Shown one piece after another: positions 1 through 6,286 of a stretch of DNA of 7,669 bases. The DNA is from Verrucomicrobiota bacterium. Its GTDB lineage: Bacteria; Verrucomicrobiota; Verrucomicrobiia; Opitutales; Opitutaceae. The stretch is taken from NCBI GenBank assembly GCA_023430825.1, contig JAEYYL010000181.1:1-7669 (forward strand), given 5' to 3'. The translations under genes were made by a program, and so were the position numbers. How positions within the stretch are numbered: the first letter of the stretch is position 1; each line of letters starts with the position of its first letter. The notes under the pieces were generated by a model. It was not told where the DNA came from. It worked only from the letters and a program-made list of their open reading frames with translations, and did no database searches.

Positions 1-320
1 GCTCGTCGTCCGTTCCGCAGGACGAAGTCGCCCGCATCAACGCCGCCGGCGGCAAGATCGCCGGCTCCATGGGCGTCGACGTCAACGAATACCTCCCCGC
101 CGCCAAACTCGGCGTCACCAAGATCAATATCGACACCGACGGCCGCCTCGTCTGGACCCGCGTGCACCGCGAGTTCTTCCGCGACAAGCCGGGCGACTTC
201 GACTTCCGCCCGCCGGGCAAGATCTTCATCGAGGAATACGCGAAGTTCATCGCGAGCCGCAACCAGCTCCTCGGCAGCGCCGGCCAGCTGGCCGACCTCC
301 GCGCGAGCCTCGGCAAGTAA
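1..320 (+). CDS. fba: Class II fructose-bisphosphate aldolase, C-terminal part (5' end outside window)
   Basis: This is the last 105 codons of a gene that enters from the left; the first complete codon is at base 3 and the stop is TAA at 318-320. Class II aldolases are zinc-dependent cytosolic enzymes that interconvert fructose 1,6-bisphosphate with dihydroxyacetone phosphate and glyceraldehyde 3-phosphate in glycolysis and gluconeogenesis. Visible signatures are SSSVP at the very start (the tail of the family's HGSSSVP segment), a Gly-rich GGKIAGSMGV stretch, and KINIDTD (bases 120-140), whose NIDTD part is the phosphate-binding segment of the family. The tail has a REFFRDKPGDFDFRPPGK segment, also typical. 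The zinc ligands lie mostly upstream and cannot be checked. An ATG at 69 is internal and is not the start. The gene is followed closely by a strong terminator, so it ends its transcription unit. Confidence 0.93.
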   Translation, partial: SSSVPQDEVARINAAGGKIAGSMGVDVNEYLPAAKLGVTKINIDTDGRLVWTRVHREFFRDKPGDFDFRPPGKIFIEEYAKFIASRNQLLGSAGQLADLRASLGK

Positions 321-358
321 GCGGGCGTCCGCCGTCATCGATTCTCTCGCTTTTCTTC

Positions 359-390
359 AGGCGGGCCGATTTTTCGGCCCGCCTTTTTTT
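359..390 (+). terminator. Rho-independent terminator of the aldolase gene
   Basis: A perfect stem, GGCGGGCCGA (360-369) with TCGGCCCGCC (374-383), closes a TTTT loop. It is followed at once by seven T (384-390), and A359 can pair with T384. It starts 38 bases after the aldolase stop codon. This is the only canonical stem-plus-T-tract terminator I see in the window. Confidence 0.95.
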
Positions 391-416
391 GCGAGCATTG
401 CGCACCCGAATGCCCC

Positions 417-442
417 CGGAGAACGGACGCCCCTGTCCGTTT
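417..442. repeat. Intergenic hairpin sharing its 5' arm with the one at 3262-3286
   Basis: AACGGAC (422-428) pairs with GTCCGTT (435-441) around the loop GCCCCT. There is no T-tract, and it lies about 30 bases past the aldolase terminator, so it is not needed for termination. The stretch CGGAGAACGG (417-426) recurs exactly at 3262-3271, where it also forms the left arm of a hairpin. The rest of the gap between the aldolase terminator and the peptidase gene (391-555) shows no convincing promoter or further structure. Confidence 0.4.
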
Positions 443-555
443 CAGCCCACGAGAACAACCCTGCCCCGCCGCACGAAAAACCCGTGATAAACCCGGCCGT
501 TCGGGAAATTGTGCTGCGCACGCACCGCGCGCCCCCGTAGCTTCGCCTCGATCCG

Positions 556-1677
556 ATGCGTGCCGGCTTTCTCCTCCCGCTTCTGCTCTGTGCGACATTA
601 TCCGCCGCCCAGCCCGCCTACGGTCCAGGCACGAAACTCGATACGCTCGTCGTCGGCGGCACGATTTACCGCCAGGTGGAGATTCGCTCCGTCAACCCGC
701 GCACCGTGATCGTCACCCACGCCGAGGGCATGGCTTCGATCCGCCTCCGCGATCTCTCGCCCGAATGGCAGCAGCGGTTCGGCTACGACCCGGCGGTCGA
801 ACGCGCGACAACCGCCCCCCCGCCCCAACCGCCCGCCGCCCGCCCCGCCCCGCCCTCGTCGCCTTCCACCGCCGCCTCCGAACGCCCGATCGCCTCATTG
901 CTCCGCCAGTTCGGCGAACCCGCCATCCTGCAACCGCGCGTCGATCTTCGGCCCCAATTTTTCGAACTCGAGCTCAGCGTGAAAAATCAGGGGCGCCGTC
1001 CAAGTTGCGCCATCTTCGCCGTCGTCAGCGCCCTGGAATTTCAACACGCGCAACTCACCGGCACCCCGGAAAAATTCTCCGAGGAATATCTCAGCTGGGC
1101 CACCCTCCGCACGATCCAACGCGTGCCCGCCTCCCCCGTCGACGCCGCCGGTTCGCCGCTCCCCGCCGAGGACGCCGATGCCGGCTTCACCCTGCGCGAA
1201 GTGCTCGCCGCCTTGCGCGGCTACGGCATTCCCCCGCAGTCCGCGATGCCCAACACCTTCGGCCTCCCGCTCGACGCCATCCCCGCGCCGTCCCCGGAAA
1301 TCGTCGCCGCCGCCCGTCGTCAGCAGCGCGTTTTCATCCACGACATCCCGGGCCGCGACAACGCCACGCGCATCAACAATCTCGTCCACGCGCTCAACGC
1401 CGGCATGCCCGTCGCCGTCGGCCTCGCCTGGCCGCACTATCGCGTGCTGCGCCATGGCTACCTCAGCGGCCAGACGCCGATGCCCGGCAGCGGCCACGCC
1501 GTCACGCTGGTCGGCTACTTCGCCGCCGAAAACGGGCGCATCGAAGACACGGTGTTCGTCTTCAAGAATTCCTGGGGCATCGCGTGGGGCCAGGGTGGAT
1601 ACGGCACCGTGTCCCACAGCTACCTTCACCGCCATCTCGGCGACGCCGTGCTGCTCGAGGTGCAAGCGGGCGAATAG
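556..1677 (+). CDS. Exported papain-like (C1A) cysteine peptidase with an N-terminal verrucomicrobial accessory domain
   Basis: This 373-residue protein should hydrolyse peptide bonds outside the cytoplasm; its substrate is unknown. Residues 1 to about 21 form a signal peptide (Arg2, hydrophobic core FLLPLLLCATL, likely cleavage after Ala-Ala or QPA). Residues 24-80 form a small domain ending in RFGYDP that I recall from many verrucomicrobial proteins. A Pro/Ala/Ser linker spans about 85-108. The peptidase domain runs from VDLR (129-132) to the end. Its catalytic set is complete: Gln145 and Cys151 in QGRRPSC, His314 in GSGHAVTLVGY, and Asn338 in KNSWG. The usual papain QGSCGSCW is altered: the disulfide cysteine and the Trp after the nucleophile are absent, and Cys151 is the only cysteine of the mature chain. 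No ERFNIN/I29 inhibitory propeptide is seen. The ATG lacks a Shine-Dalgarno motif but is placed exactly before the signal peptide. The gene appears to be monocistronic. Family is confident; biological role is unknown. Confidence 0.88.
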   Translation: MRAGFLLPLLLCATLSAAQPAYGPGTKLDTLVVGGTIYRQVEIRSVNPRTVIVTHAEGMASIRLRDLSPEWQQRFGYDPAVERATTAPPPQPPAARPAPPSSPSTAASERPIASLLRQFGEPAILQPRVDLRPQFFELELSVKNQGRRPSCAIFAVVSALEFQHAQLTGTPEKFSEEYLSWATLRTIQRVPASPVDAAGSPLPAEDADAGFTLREVLAALRGYGIPPQSAMPNTFGLPLDAIPAPSPEIVAAARRQQRVFIHDIPGRDNATRINNLVHALNAGMPVAVGLAWPHYRVLRHGYLSGQTPMPGSGHAVTLVGYFAAENGRIEDTVFVFKNSWGIAWGQGGYGTVSHSYLHRHLGDAVLLEVQAGE

Positions 1678-1691
1678 CCCATCGCTCGCGT

Positions 1692-1739
1692 CTCCGACGC
1701 TCGGAGTCACTCCCCGGCGCAGGTTCGCAAGCCTCGCGC
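1692..1739 (+). terminator. Possible weak terminator or structured 3' region after the peptidase gene
   Basis: Two hairpins lie just after the peptidase stop. The first pairs CTCCGA (1692-1697) with TCGGAG (1701-1706) around CGC. The second is imperfect: GCGCAGGTT (1717-1725) pairs with AGCCT-c-GCGC (1730-1739), with one G-T pair and a bulged C. No run of T follows directly, so intrinsic termination is uncertain. The remainder of the 174-base gap up to 1851 shows no clear promoter for the downstream symporter. Confidence 0.25.
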
Positions 1740-1851
1740 AACCAATCTCATTTCTCCGCGGCATTTCGGGCTGGCTCTGCTTCACCGAGATCATTGTCTC
1801 ACCGTGCCCCCGGCGGCCCGCCGCTCGTCCTCTTCGATTCGGTTCCTCATC

Positions 1852-3261
1852 ATGACCCAGGATAAACTACCTCTTCGCGAGAAACTGGCCTACGGCTGCG
1901 GCGACTTCGCCTCCGTTCTCTACTGGCAGACGTTCATGCGCTATCTGCCGTTTTTCTACACCGACGTCTTCGGCATCTCCGCCGCCGCCCTCGGCACGAT
2001 GCTGCTCGCGAGCCGCATCTGGGACGGCGTGAACGACCCGGTAATCGGCATGTTCGCCGACCGCACCGAGACGCGCTGGGGCAAATTCCGTCCTTATATC
2101 ATCTACGGCTGCGTGCCCTTCGCGATCTTTGGCGTGCTCACCTTCACCACGCCCGACCTCGGCATGTCCGGCAAACTCATCTGGGCCTATATCACCTACA
2201 ACGGCCTGATGATGCTCTACACGCTCGTGAACATCCCCTACACCGCGATGCTCGGCGTGATGACCACGACGGCCGCCGAGCGCACGCAGCTCTCGTCGGT
2301 GAAATTCGTCTTCGCTTTCTCCGCCGGCATGGTCGTCTCCGCCACGCTCCTGCCGCTCGTCGATCTGCTCGGCGCCGGCAACGACCAGCGCGGCTGGTCG
2401 CTCGCCTTCGTCGTCTATGGCCTCGTGGCCATCGGTTTTTTCCTCATCACCGGCTTCGGCATCCGCGAACGCGTCAAACCGACGCCCGACAAAAACACCT
2501 CCGTCTTCCGCGACATCGGCTACCTCGTCAAAAACAAGGCGTGGCTGCTCCTCACCGCGACGACCCTCACCTGGATTCTGTTCGTCGCGCTCCGCAGTTC
2601 CGTCTCCGCGCACTACTTCAAGTATTACATCTACAACGGCGCGCCCGACACCCCGCTGCCGTTCCTCGGCTCCACGTTCACGCTCACCGGCCTGCTCTCC
2701 GCCTTCAATACCGTCGGCCAGGCCGCGTCCGTCCTCGGCGTCCTCTGCACCGGCTTCGTCGCCAGCCGCTTCGCGAAACGCCCGCTCTTTCTCACGTTCT
2801 TCACCATCTCGATGCTCTGCACCGCATCGTATTACCTCCTCCCCGCCGGCGAACTCGGCCTCATCTTCGCCATCGAGATCCTCGGCAGTTTCTCCGGTGC
2901 ACCGCTGCCCGTCCTGCTCTGGGCCATGTATGCCGACACCGCCGACTACGGCGAATGGAAGACCGGCCGCCGCACCACCGCGCTCGTGTTCTCCGCCTCG
3001 ACGATGAGCCAGAAATTCGGCTGGGCGATCGCCGCCTTCGGTGCATTTCACCTGCTCTCCTTCGTCGGCTTCGAAGCCAACGTCGTCCCGACCGCCGACG
3101 TGCAGGACAGCATCGTGCTGCTCATGAGCGTCATCCCCGCCGCGCTCGGCATCCTCTCGATGGTGATTTTCCTCTTCTATCCGCTCACCGACAAACGTGT
3201 GAACGAGATGAACGAGGAACTAAAGACCCGTCGCCTCGCCGCGGGGCAGCCCGCTGCCTGA
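1852..3261 (+). CDS. GPH-family (glycoside-pentoside-hexuronide) sugar:cation symporter
   Basis: This is an inner-membrane secondary transporter of the MelB/XylP/YicJ type, 469 residues, predicted to import a sugar or glycoside with H+ or Na+. About twelve hydrophobic segments are visible, with a central loop near 206-228. The hallmark RIWDGVNDPVIG (55-66) matches MelB RIWDAINDPIMG, so Asp58 and Asp62 correspond to the MelB cation-site residues Asp55 and Asp59. RWGKFRPY (75-82) is the conserved loop after helix 2. ADTADYGEWKTGRR (361-374) matches the late MelB VADTVDYGEFK motif, Lys370 being the equivalent lysine. I chose ATG 1852 because MTQDKLPLREKLAYG gives the family's short N-terminus; an in-frame GTG at 1804 would add 16 non-homologous residues. 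Neither has a Shine-Dalgarno motif. No glycosidase or regulator is adjacent, so the substrate cannot be inferred. Family is sure, substrate is not. Confidence 0.92.
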   Translation: MTQDKLPLREKLAYGCGDFASVLYWQTFMRYLPFFYTDVFGISAAALGTMLLASRIWDGVNDPVIGMFADRTETRWGKFRPYIIYGCVPFAIFGVLTFTTPDLGMSGKLIWAYITYNGLMMLYTLVNIPYTAMLGVMTTTAAERTQLSSVKFVFAFSAGMVVSATLLPLVDLLGAGNDQRGWSLAFVVYGLVAIGFFLITGFGIRERVKPTPDKNTSVFRDIGYLVKNKAWLLLTATTLTWILFVALRSSVSAHYFKYYIYNGAPDTPLPFLGSTFTLTGLLSAFNTVGQAASVLGVLCTGFVASRFAKRPLFLTFFTISMLCTASYYLLPAGELGLIFAIEILGSFSGAPLPVLLWAMYADTADYGEWKTGRRTTALVFSASTMSQKFGWAIAAFGAFHLLSFVGFEANVVPTADVQDSIVLLMSVIPAALGILSMVIFLFYPLTDKRVNEMNEELKTRRLAAGQPAA

Positions 3262-3286
3262 CGGAGAACGGGCGAGCCGCCCGTTC
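3262..3286. repeat. Intergenic hairpin directly after the symporter stop
   Basis: GAACGGGCG (3266-3274) pairs perfectly with CGCCCGTTC (3278-3286) around AGC, starting four bases after the symporter TGA. There is no T-tract. Lying between convergent genes, it could stall or stabilise either transcript. Its left arm and the bases before it (CGGAGAACGG) repeat those at 417-426. Compared with that copy, A427-T436 is replaced by G3272-C3280, so pairing is preserved. Confidence 0.45.
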
Positions 3287-3306
3287 GCCCCTCCGCTTCG
3301 CTCCCC

Positions 3307-3349
3307 CGGAGCCCGACGTCCGTCGGGCCGGGTCGAGCAGCGCGGCTAC
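3307..3349 (-). repeat. REP-like hairpin with a GTAG tetranucleotide overlapping the menB stop
   Basis: GCCCGAC (3311-3317) pairs with GTCGGGC (3322-3328) around GTCC. A weaker alternative pairs CTCCG (3291-3295) with CGGAG (3307-3311). Read on the minus strand, GTAG (3349-3346), which contains the menB TAG stop, lies 17 bases before the hairpin. GTAG at the foot of a GC-rich hairpin is the hallmark of REP elements served by RAYT transposases. Copy number in the genome is unknown, so this is tentative. The hairpin may also serve as the 3' end of menB, although no T-tract follows on either strand. Confidence 0.35.
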
Positions 3350-4179
3350 GGCAACCAGGGAAACTTCCGCGCTTCTGGCTTCCGCTTCTCGCGCTGCGCC
3401 GAATGAAACTCCTTCGCCTCCTCGCTCATGTAATAGAGCAGCGTCGCGTTGCCCGCGAGTTCCTGGATACCCGCCTGGCCGTCGAGCTCGGCGTTGAATC
3501 CGCTCTTGAGCAGCCGGATCGCCAGCGGGCTTTTCTCTAAAATCTCGCTCGCCCATTTCACGCCTTCCTCCTCGAGTTCGGCGGCGGGCACGACCTGGTT
3601 GACCAGGCCCATGGCCAACGCCTCCTGCGCGTTGTATTGGCGACACAAATACCAGATCTCGCGCGCCTTTTTCTGCCCGACCACGCGCGCCAGATAACTC
3701 GAGCCGAAGCCGCCATCGAAGCTGCCCATCTTCGGCCCCACCTGCCCGAAAATCGCGTTGTCCGCCGCCAGGCTCAAATCGCACACGACGTGCAGCACAT
3801 GGCCGCCGCCGATCGCATAACCCGCCACCAGCGCGATCACCACCTTCGGCATCGAACGGATCAGCTTTTGCAGATCGAGCACGTTCAGCCGCGGCACGCC
3901 GTCCTCGCCGATATAGCCCGCATGCCCTCGCACGCTCTGATCGCCCCCCGCGCAAAACGCGTATTTGCCATCGGTGTGCGGACCGGCGCCCGTCAACAGC
4001 ACGACACCGACCTTCGGGTCCTCCCGCGCGTCGCTGAACGCATCATACATCTCCGATACCGTCAGCGGCCGAAACGCATTCCGCTTCTCCGGTCGGTTGA
4101 TCGTCACCTTCGCGATGCCACCCGCCTTGTGGTAAAGGATGTCGCTGTAGTTCTTCGCCGGTTTCCAATCGGGAATCAT
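3346..4179 (-). CDS. menB: 1,4-dihydroxy-2-naphthoyl-CoA synthase (MenB, naphthoate synthase)
   Basis: This cytosolic crotonase-fold enzyme closes the second ring of o-succinylbenzoyl-CoA in menaquinone synthesis. The 277-residue protein has the full MenB length and motifs: INRPEKRNAFRP (27-38), FCAGGDQSVRG (75-85) and GYAIGGGHVLHV (120-131) around the oxyanion hole, QVGPKMGSFDGGFG (146-159) with Ser153 and Asp155, QKKAREIWYLCRQY (169-182), and AGNATLLYYM (242-251) carrying the conserved Tyr. Gly148 occupies the position that is Gly156 in the bicarbonate-dependent E. coli enzyme and Asp185 in the Mycobacterium enzyme, which indicates the bicarbonate-dependent type. ATG 4179 gives the expected MIPDWKPAKNY N-terminus; an in-frame start at 4236 would add 19 basic, non-homologous residues and reach towards kup. 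No close Shine-Dalgarno motif is seen. No other men gene is beside it, so menB appears detached from the pathway. It implies a menaquinone-based respiratory chain. Confidence 0.95.
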   Translation of the reverse strand: MIPDWKPAKNYSDILYHKAGGIAKVTINRPEKRNAFRPLTVSEMYDAFSDAREDPKVGVVLLTGAGPHTDGKYAFCAGGDQSVRGHAGYIGEDGVPRLNVLDLQKLIRSMPKVVIALVAGYAIGGGHVLHVVCDLSLAADNAIFGQVGPKMGSFDGGFGSSYLARVVGQKKAREIWYLCRQYNAQEALAMGLVNQVVPAAELEEEGVKWASEILEKSPLAIRLLKSGFNAELDGQAGIQELAGNATLLYYMSEEAKEFHSAQREKRKPEARKFPWLP

Positions 4180-4247
4180 CCGCGCACCGTGGCGCCTTTT
4201 CCGCGCCGAATGCAACCGGATTTCCGCGCTTCCCAAATATCGCTTGG
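4180..4247. promoter_or_regulatory. Divergent menB / kup intergenic region
   Basis: These 68 bases (104 if kup starts at its second Met) must hold the start signals of two divergent genes. It contains the window's most A/T-rich spot, CCCAAATATC near 4232-4241. On the minus strand TTGGGA (4236-4231) and TGCATT (4214-4209) are 16 bases apart and could be a very weak sigma-70-like promoter for menB. I see no matching pair for kup, no palindromic operator and no riboswitch fold. It is called for its position rather than for any strong motif. Confidence 0.3.
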
Positions 4248-6263
4248 ATGCCCGGGCCCGATCCGAAAGACTCGCGCTTCCGCATGAGCGACCCGTCCGC
4301 GAAGCCTCCTGCCCACCCCGCCCGCGGGGCCCTCGCGATCGCCGCGCTCGGCGTCGTCTTCGGCGACATCGGCACGAGCCCGCTCTACGCCCTCCGCGAT
4401 TCCATTCGCTACCTCACGGTCAAGGTCCACTCCGCCACCGGCCTGCCGTTTCCCGCCGAGTCCGCTCAAGCCCGCGTCCTCGACGAAACCGTGCCCGCCG
4501 CCCTTCATGCGGTCGTTCCCCAAAACGCCGTGCTCGGCGTTCTCTCGCTCATCTTCTGGCTGCTGATGCTCGTGGTGAGCTGGAAATACATCACCTTCGT
4601 CACCCGCGCCGACAACCGCGGCGAAGGCGGCGTCTTCGCGCTTTTCTCCCGCGCCCGCATGGACCAGCGCGGCCCCCGACTCGGCATCGGCGGCGGCACG
4701 TTGCTGATTCTGTTCGGCGCCTGCATGCTCTGCGGCGAGGGCGTCATCACCCCGGCGGTCTCCGTCCTTTCCGCGGCGGAGGGTCTCACCCTGATCGCGC
4801 CCCGCACCGCACCGCTCGTCATCCCGCTCACCTGCGCCATTCTCGCCGTCGTCTTCTGGGTGCAGGATCGCGGCAGCCAGACCATCGGCCGGATCTACGG
4901 CCCCGTCATGCTCGTCTGGTTCGCCACGCTCGGCCTCCTCGGCGCCTGGCAGATCTGGCTCAATCCCATCGTGCTGCAGGCCGTCAACCCCTGGCACGCC
5001 GCGATGCTGTTCCGCGAACACCCCGCGGAGATCACCGCGGTGCTCGGCGGGGCGGTGCTCGCGATCACCGGGGTCGAAGCCATCTTTGCCGATATGGGTC
5101 ATTTCGGGCGCCGCGCCATCGCGATCGCCTGGTATGGCGTGGCCTTGCCCGGCCTCGTGTTGAACTACTTCGGCCAGGGCGCCCACCTGCTCTGGGATGC
5201 CGAGGCCATCGGCAATCCCTTCCTCGCCATCGCGCCCGAGGGCCCGATCCGGCTCTTCGTCCTCATCCTGTCCGTCCTCGCGGCCATCATTGCCAGCCAG
5301 GCGATGATTTCCGGCACCTTTTCGCTCATCCGCTCCTCCGTCCAGCTCGGCTTCTTTCCTCGCCTCCAGGTGCTGCACACCAACGCCGCCCAGCGCGGCC
5401 AGATCTACATCCCCTTCGTCAACGTTGCCCTCGCCCTCGGCGCCATCGGCATCGTGCTCGGCTTCCAGGAAAGCGCGCGCCTCACCTCCGCCTACGGCGT
5501 CGCCGTCACCGCCGCGATGACCGTCACCACGTTTGCCTTCTATTTCGTCGCGCGCCGCTCCTGGCACTGGCCCGTGTGGAAAGCCGCCGCCCTGTGCGCG
5601 CTGTTCGCCGCGATCGACCTCACCCTTCTCTACGCCAATCTCCACAAGATCCTCGATGGCGGCTGGCTGCCCCTCGCCATCGGCGCCGCCGTCCTCGCCG
5701 TCATGCACACCTGGAAAACCGGCAAGACCGAGATTTTCCGCCGCGTTTACGCCAACGAGATCACCGAGGACGAACTCAAGGACATCGCTTCCAGCGCACA
5801 CATCAAACGCGTCCGCGGCACCGGCGTCTTCATGGCCGGCAACCCCTCCGGCACCCCGCTCGTCCTGCTCCACCACGTGAAGGCCAACAAGGTGCTCCAC
5901 GAAACCGTCGTCCTCCTCAGCATCCTCACCGAGGAACTCCCTTACGTCCCCGACGCCGAACGCGTCGACGTCCGCGAGATCGGCGAGGGCGTCTGGCGCG
6001 TGTGCGCCCGCTACGGCTACATGGAATCGCCCAACGTCACCGCCGTGATCGACGAGATCCGCGCCCGCGGCGTCCCGCTCAAGCCCGCCGAAGCCACCTA
6101 TTATTTCAACCGCGAGATGATCATCACCGGCGGCGACGCAAAAATGTGGGAATGGCAGAAGCGCTTCTACGGCTTCCTCAGCCGCAACGCCCGCCAGGCC
6201 CGCGATTACTACCAGCTGCCGCCCATGCAGATCATCGAGGTCGGTCTGCCGATCCAGCTGTAA
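4248..6263 (+). CDS. kup: Kup-family potassium uptake transporter
   Basis: This inner-membrane K+ transporter (probably a K+:H+ symporter) has 671 residues; E. coli Kup has 622. Family motifs are in order: ALGVVFGDIGTSPLYALRD (33-51), ADNRGEGG (121-128), CGEGVITPAVSVLSAAEGL (162-180), GVEAIFADMGHFG (275-287), LNYFGQGA (305-312), ASQAMISGTFSL (349-360) and GQIYIPFVN (384-392). Twelve hydrophobic segments end near 489, followed by a cytoplasmic domain ending in PPMQIIEVG. Asp40, Glu164 and Glu277 align with E. coli Asp23, Glu116 and Glu229, acidic residues reported as important for transport. The extra length is about 17 residues at the N-terminus and about 29 in the loop between helices 1 and 2 (roughly 55-92). 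The start is uncertain: ATG 4284 (MSDPSAKPP) is equally plausible, and neither start has a Shine-Dalgarno motif. It diverges from menB and converges on the next gene, leaving only 23 bases, with just a 4-bp hairpin (6270-6281), so no obvious terminator. Confidence 0.95.
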   Translation: MPGPDPKDSRFRMSDPSAKPPAHPARGALAIAALGVVFGDIGTSPLYALRDSIRYLTVKVHSATGLPFPAESAQARVLDETVPAALHAVVPQNAVLGVLSLIFWLLMLVVSWKYITFVTRADNRGEGGVFALFSRARMDQRGPRLGIGGGTLLILFGACMLCGEGVITPAVSVLSAAEGLTLIAPRTAPLVIPLTCAILAVVFWVQDRGSQTIGRIYGPVMLVWFATLGLLGAWQIWLNPIVLQAVNPWHAAMLFREHPAEITAVLGGAVLAITGVEAIFADMGHFGRRAIAIAWYGVALPGLVLNYFGQGAHLLWDAEAIGNPFLAIAPEGPIRLFVLILSVLAAIIASQAMISGTFSLIRSSVQLGFFPRLQVLHTNAAQRGQIYIPFVNVALALGAIGIVLGFQESARLTSAYGVAVTAAMTVTTFAFYFVARRSWHWPVWKAAALCALFAAIDLTLLYANLHKILDGGWLPLAIGAAVLAVMHTWKTGKTEIFRRVYANEITEDELKDIASSAHIKRVRGTGVFMAGNPSGTPLVLLHHVKANKVLHETVVLLSILTEELPYVPDAERVDVREIGEGVWRVCARYGYMESPNVTAVIDEIRARGVPLKPAEATYYFNREMIITGGDAKMWEWQKRFYGFLSRNARQARDYYQLPPMQIIEVGLPIQL

Positions 6264-6286
6264 CGATTCGGCGGATACGCCCTCCT

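Noticed and set aside
586..591. Cys12 of the peptidase as a lipoprotein attachment site
   Set aside because: The preceding residues are LLL, not the small residue required at -1 of a lipobox, and the hydrophobic core continues past the Cys, so signal peptidase I cleavage is more likely.
1804..1851. Upstream GTG start for the symporter
   Set aside because: The added 16 residues are Arg/Ser/Pro-rich and unlike the short N-terminus of the GPH family; ATG 1852 fits better.
765..1865. A 366-codon plus-strand frame and a 299-codon minus-strand frame (895-1794) over the peptidase
   Set aside because: Both are compositional shadows. The plus frame is Arg/Pro-rich, and neither shows a family motif, whereas the frame from 556 carries the complete peptidase catalytic set.
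1867..3051. A 394-codon antisense frame over the symporter
   Set aside because: It has Glu/Asp/Gly-rich low-complexity composition and no hydrophobic or motif structure, while the plus strand encodes a clear 12-helix transporter.
6264..6286. GGCG/CGCC hairpin as a bidirectional terminator between kup and the small membrane protein gene
   Set aside because: The stem is only 4 bp with no T-tract on either side, too weak to call.
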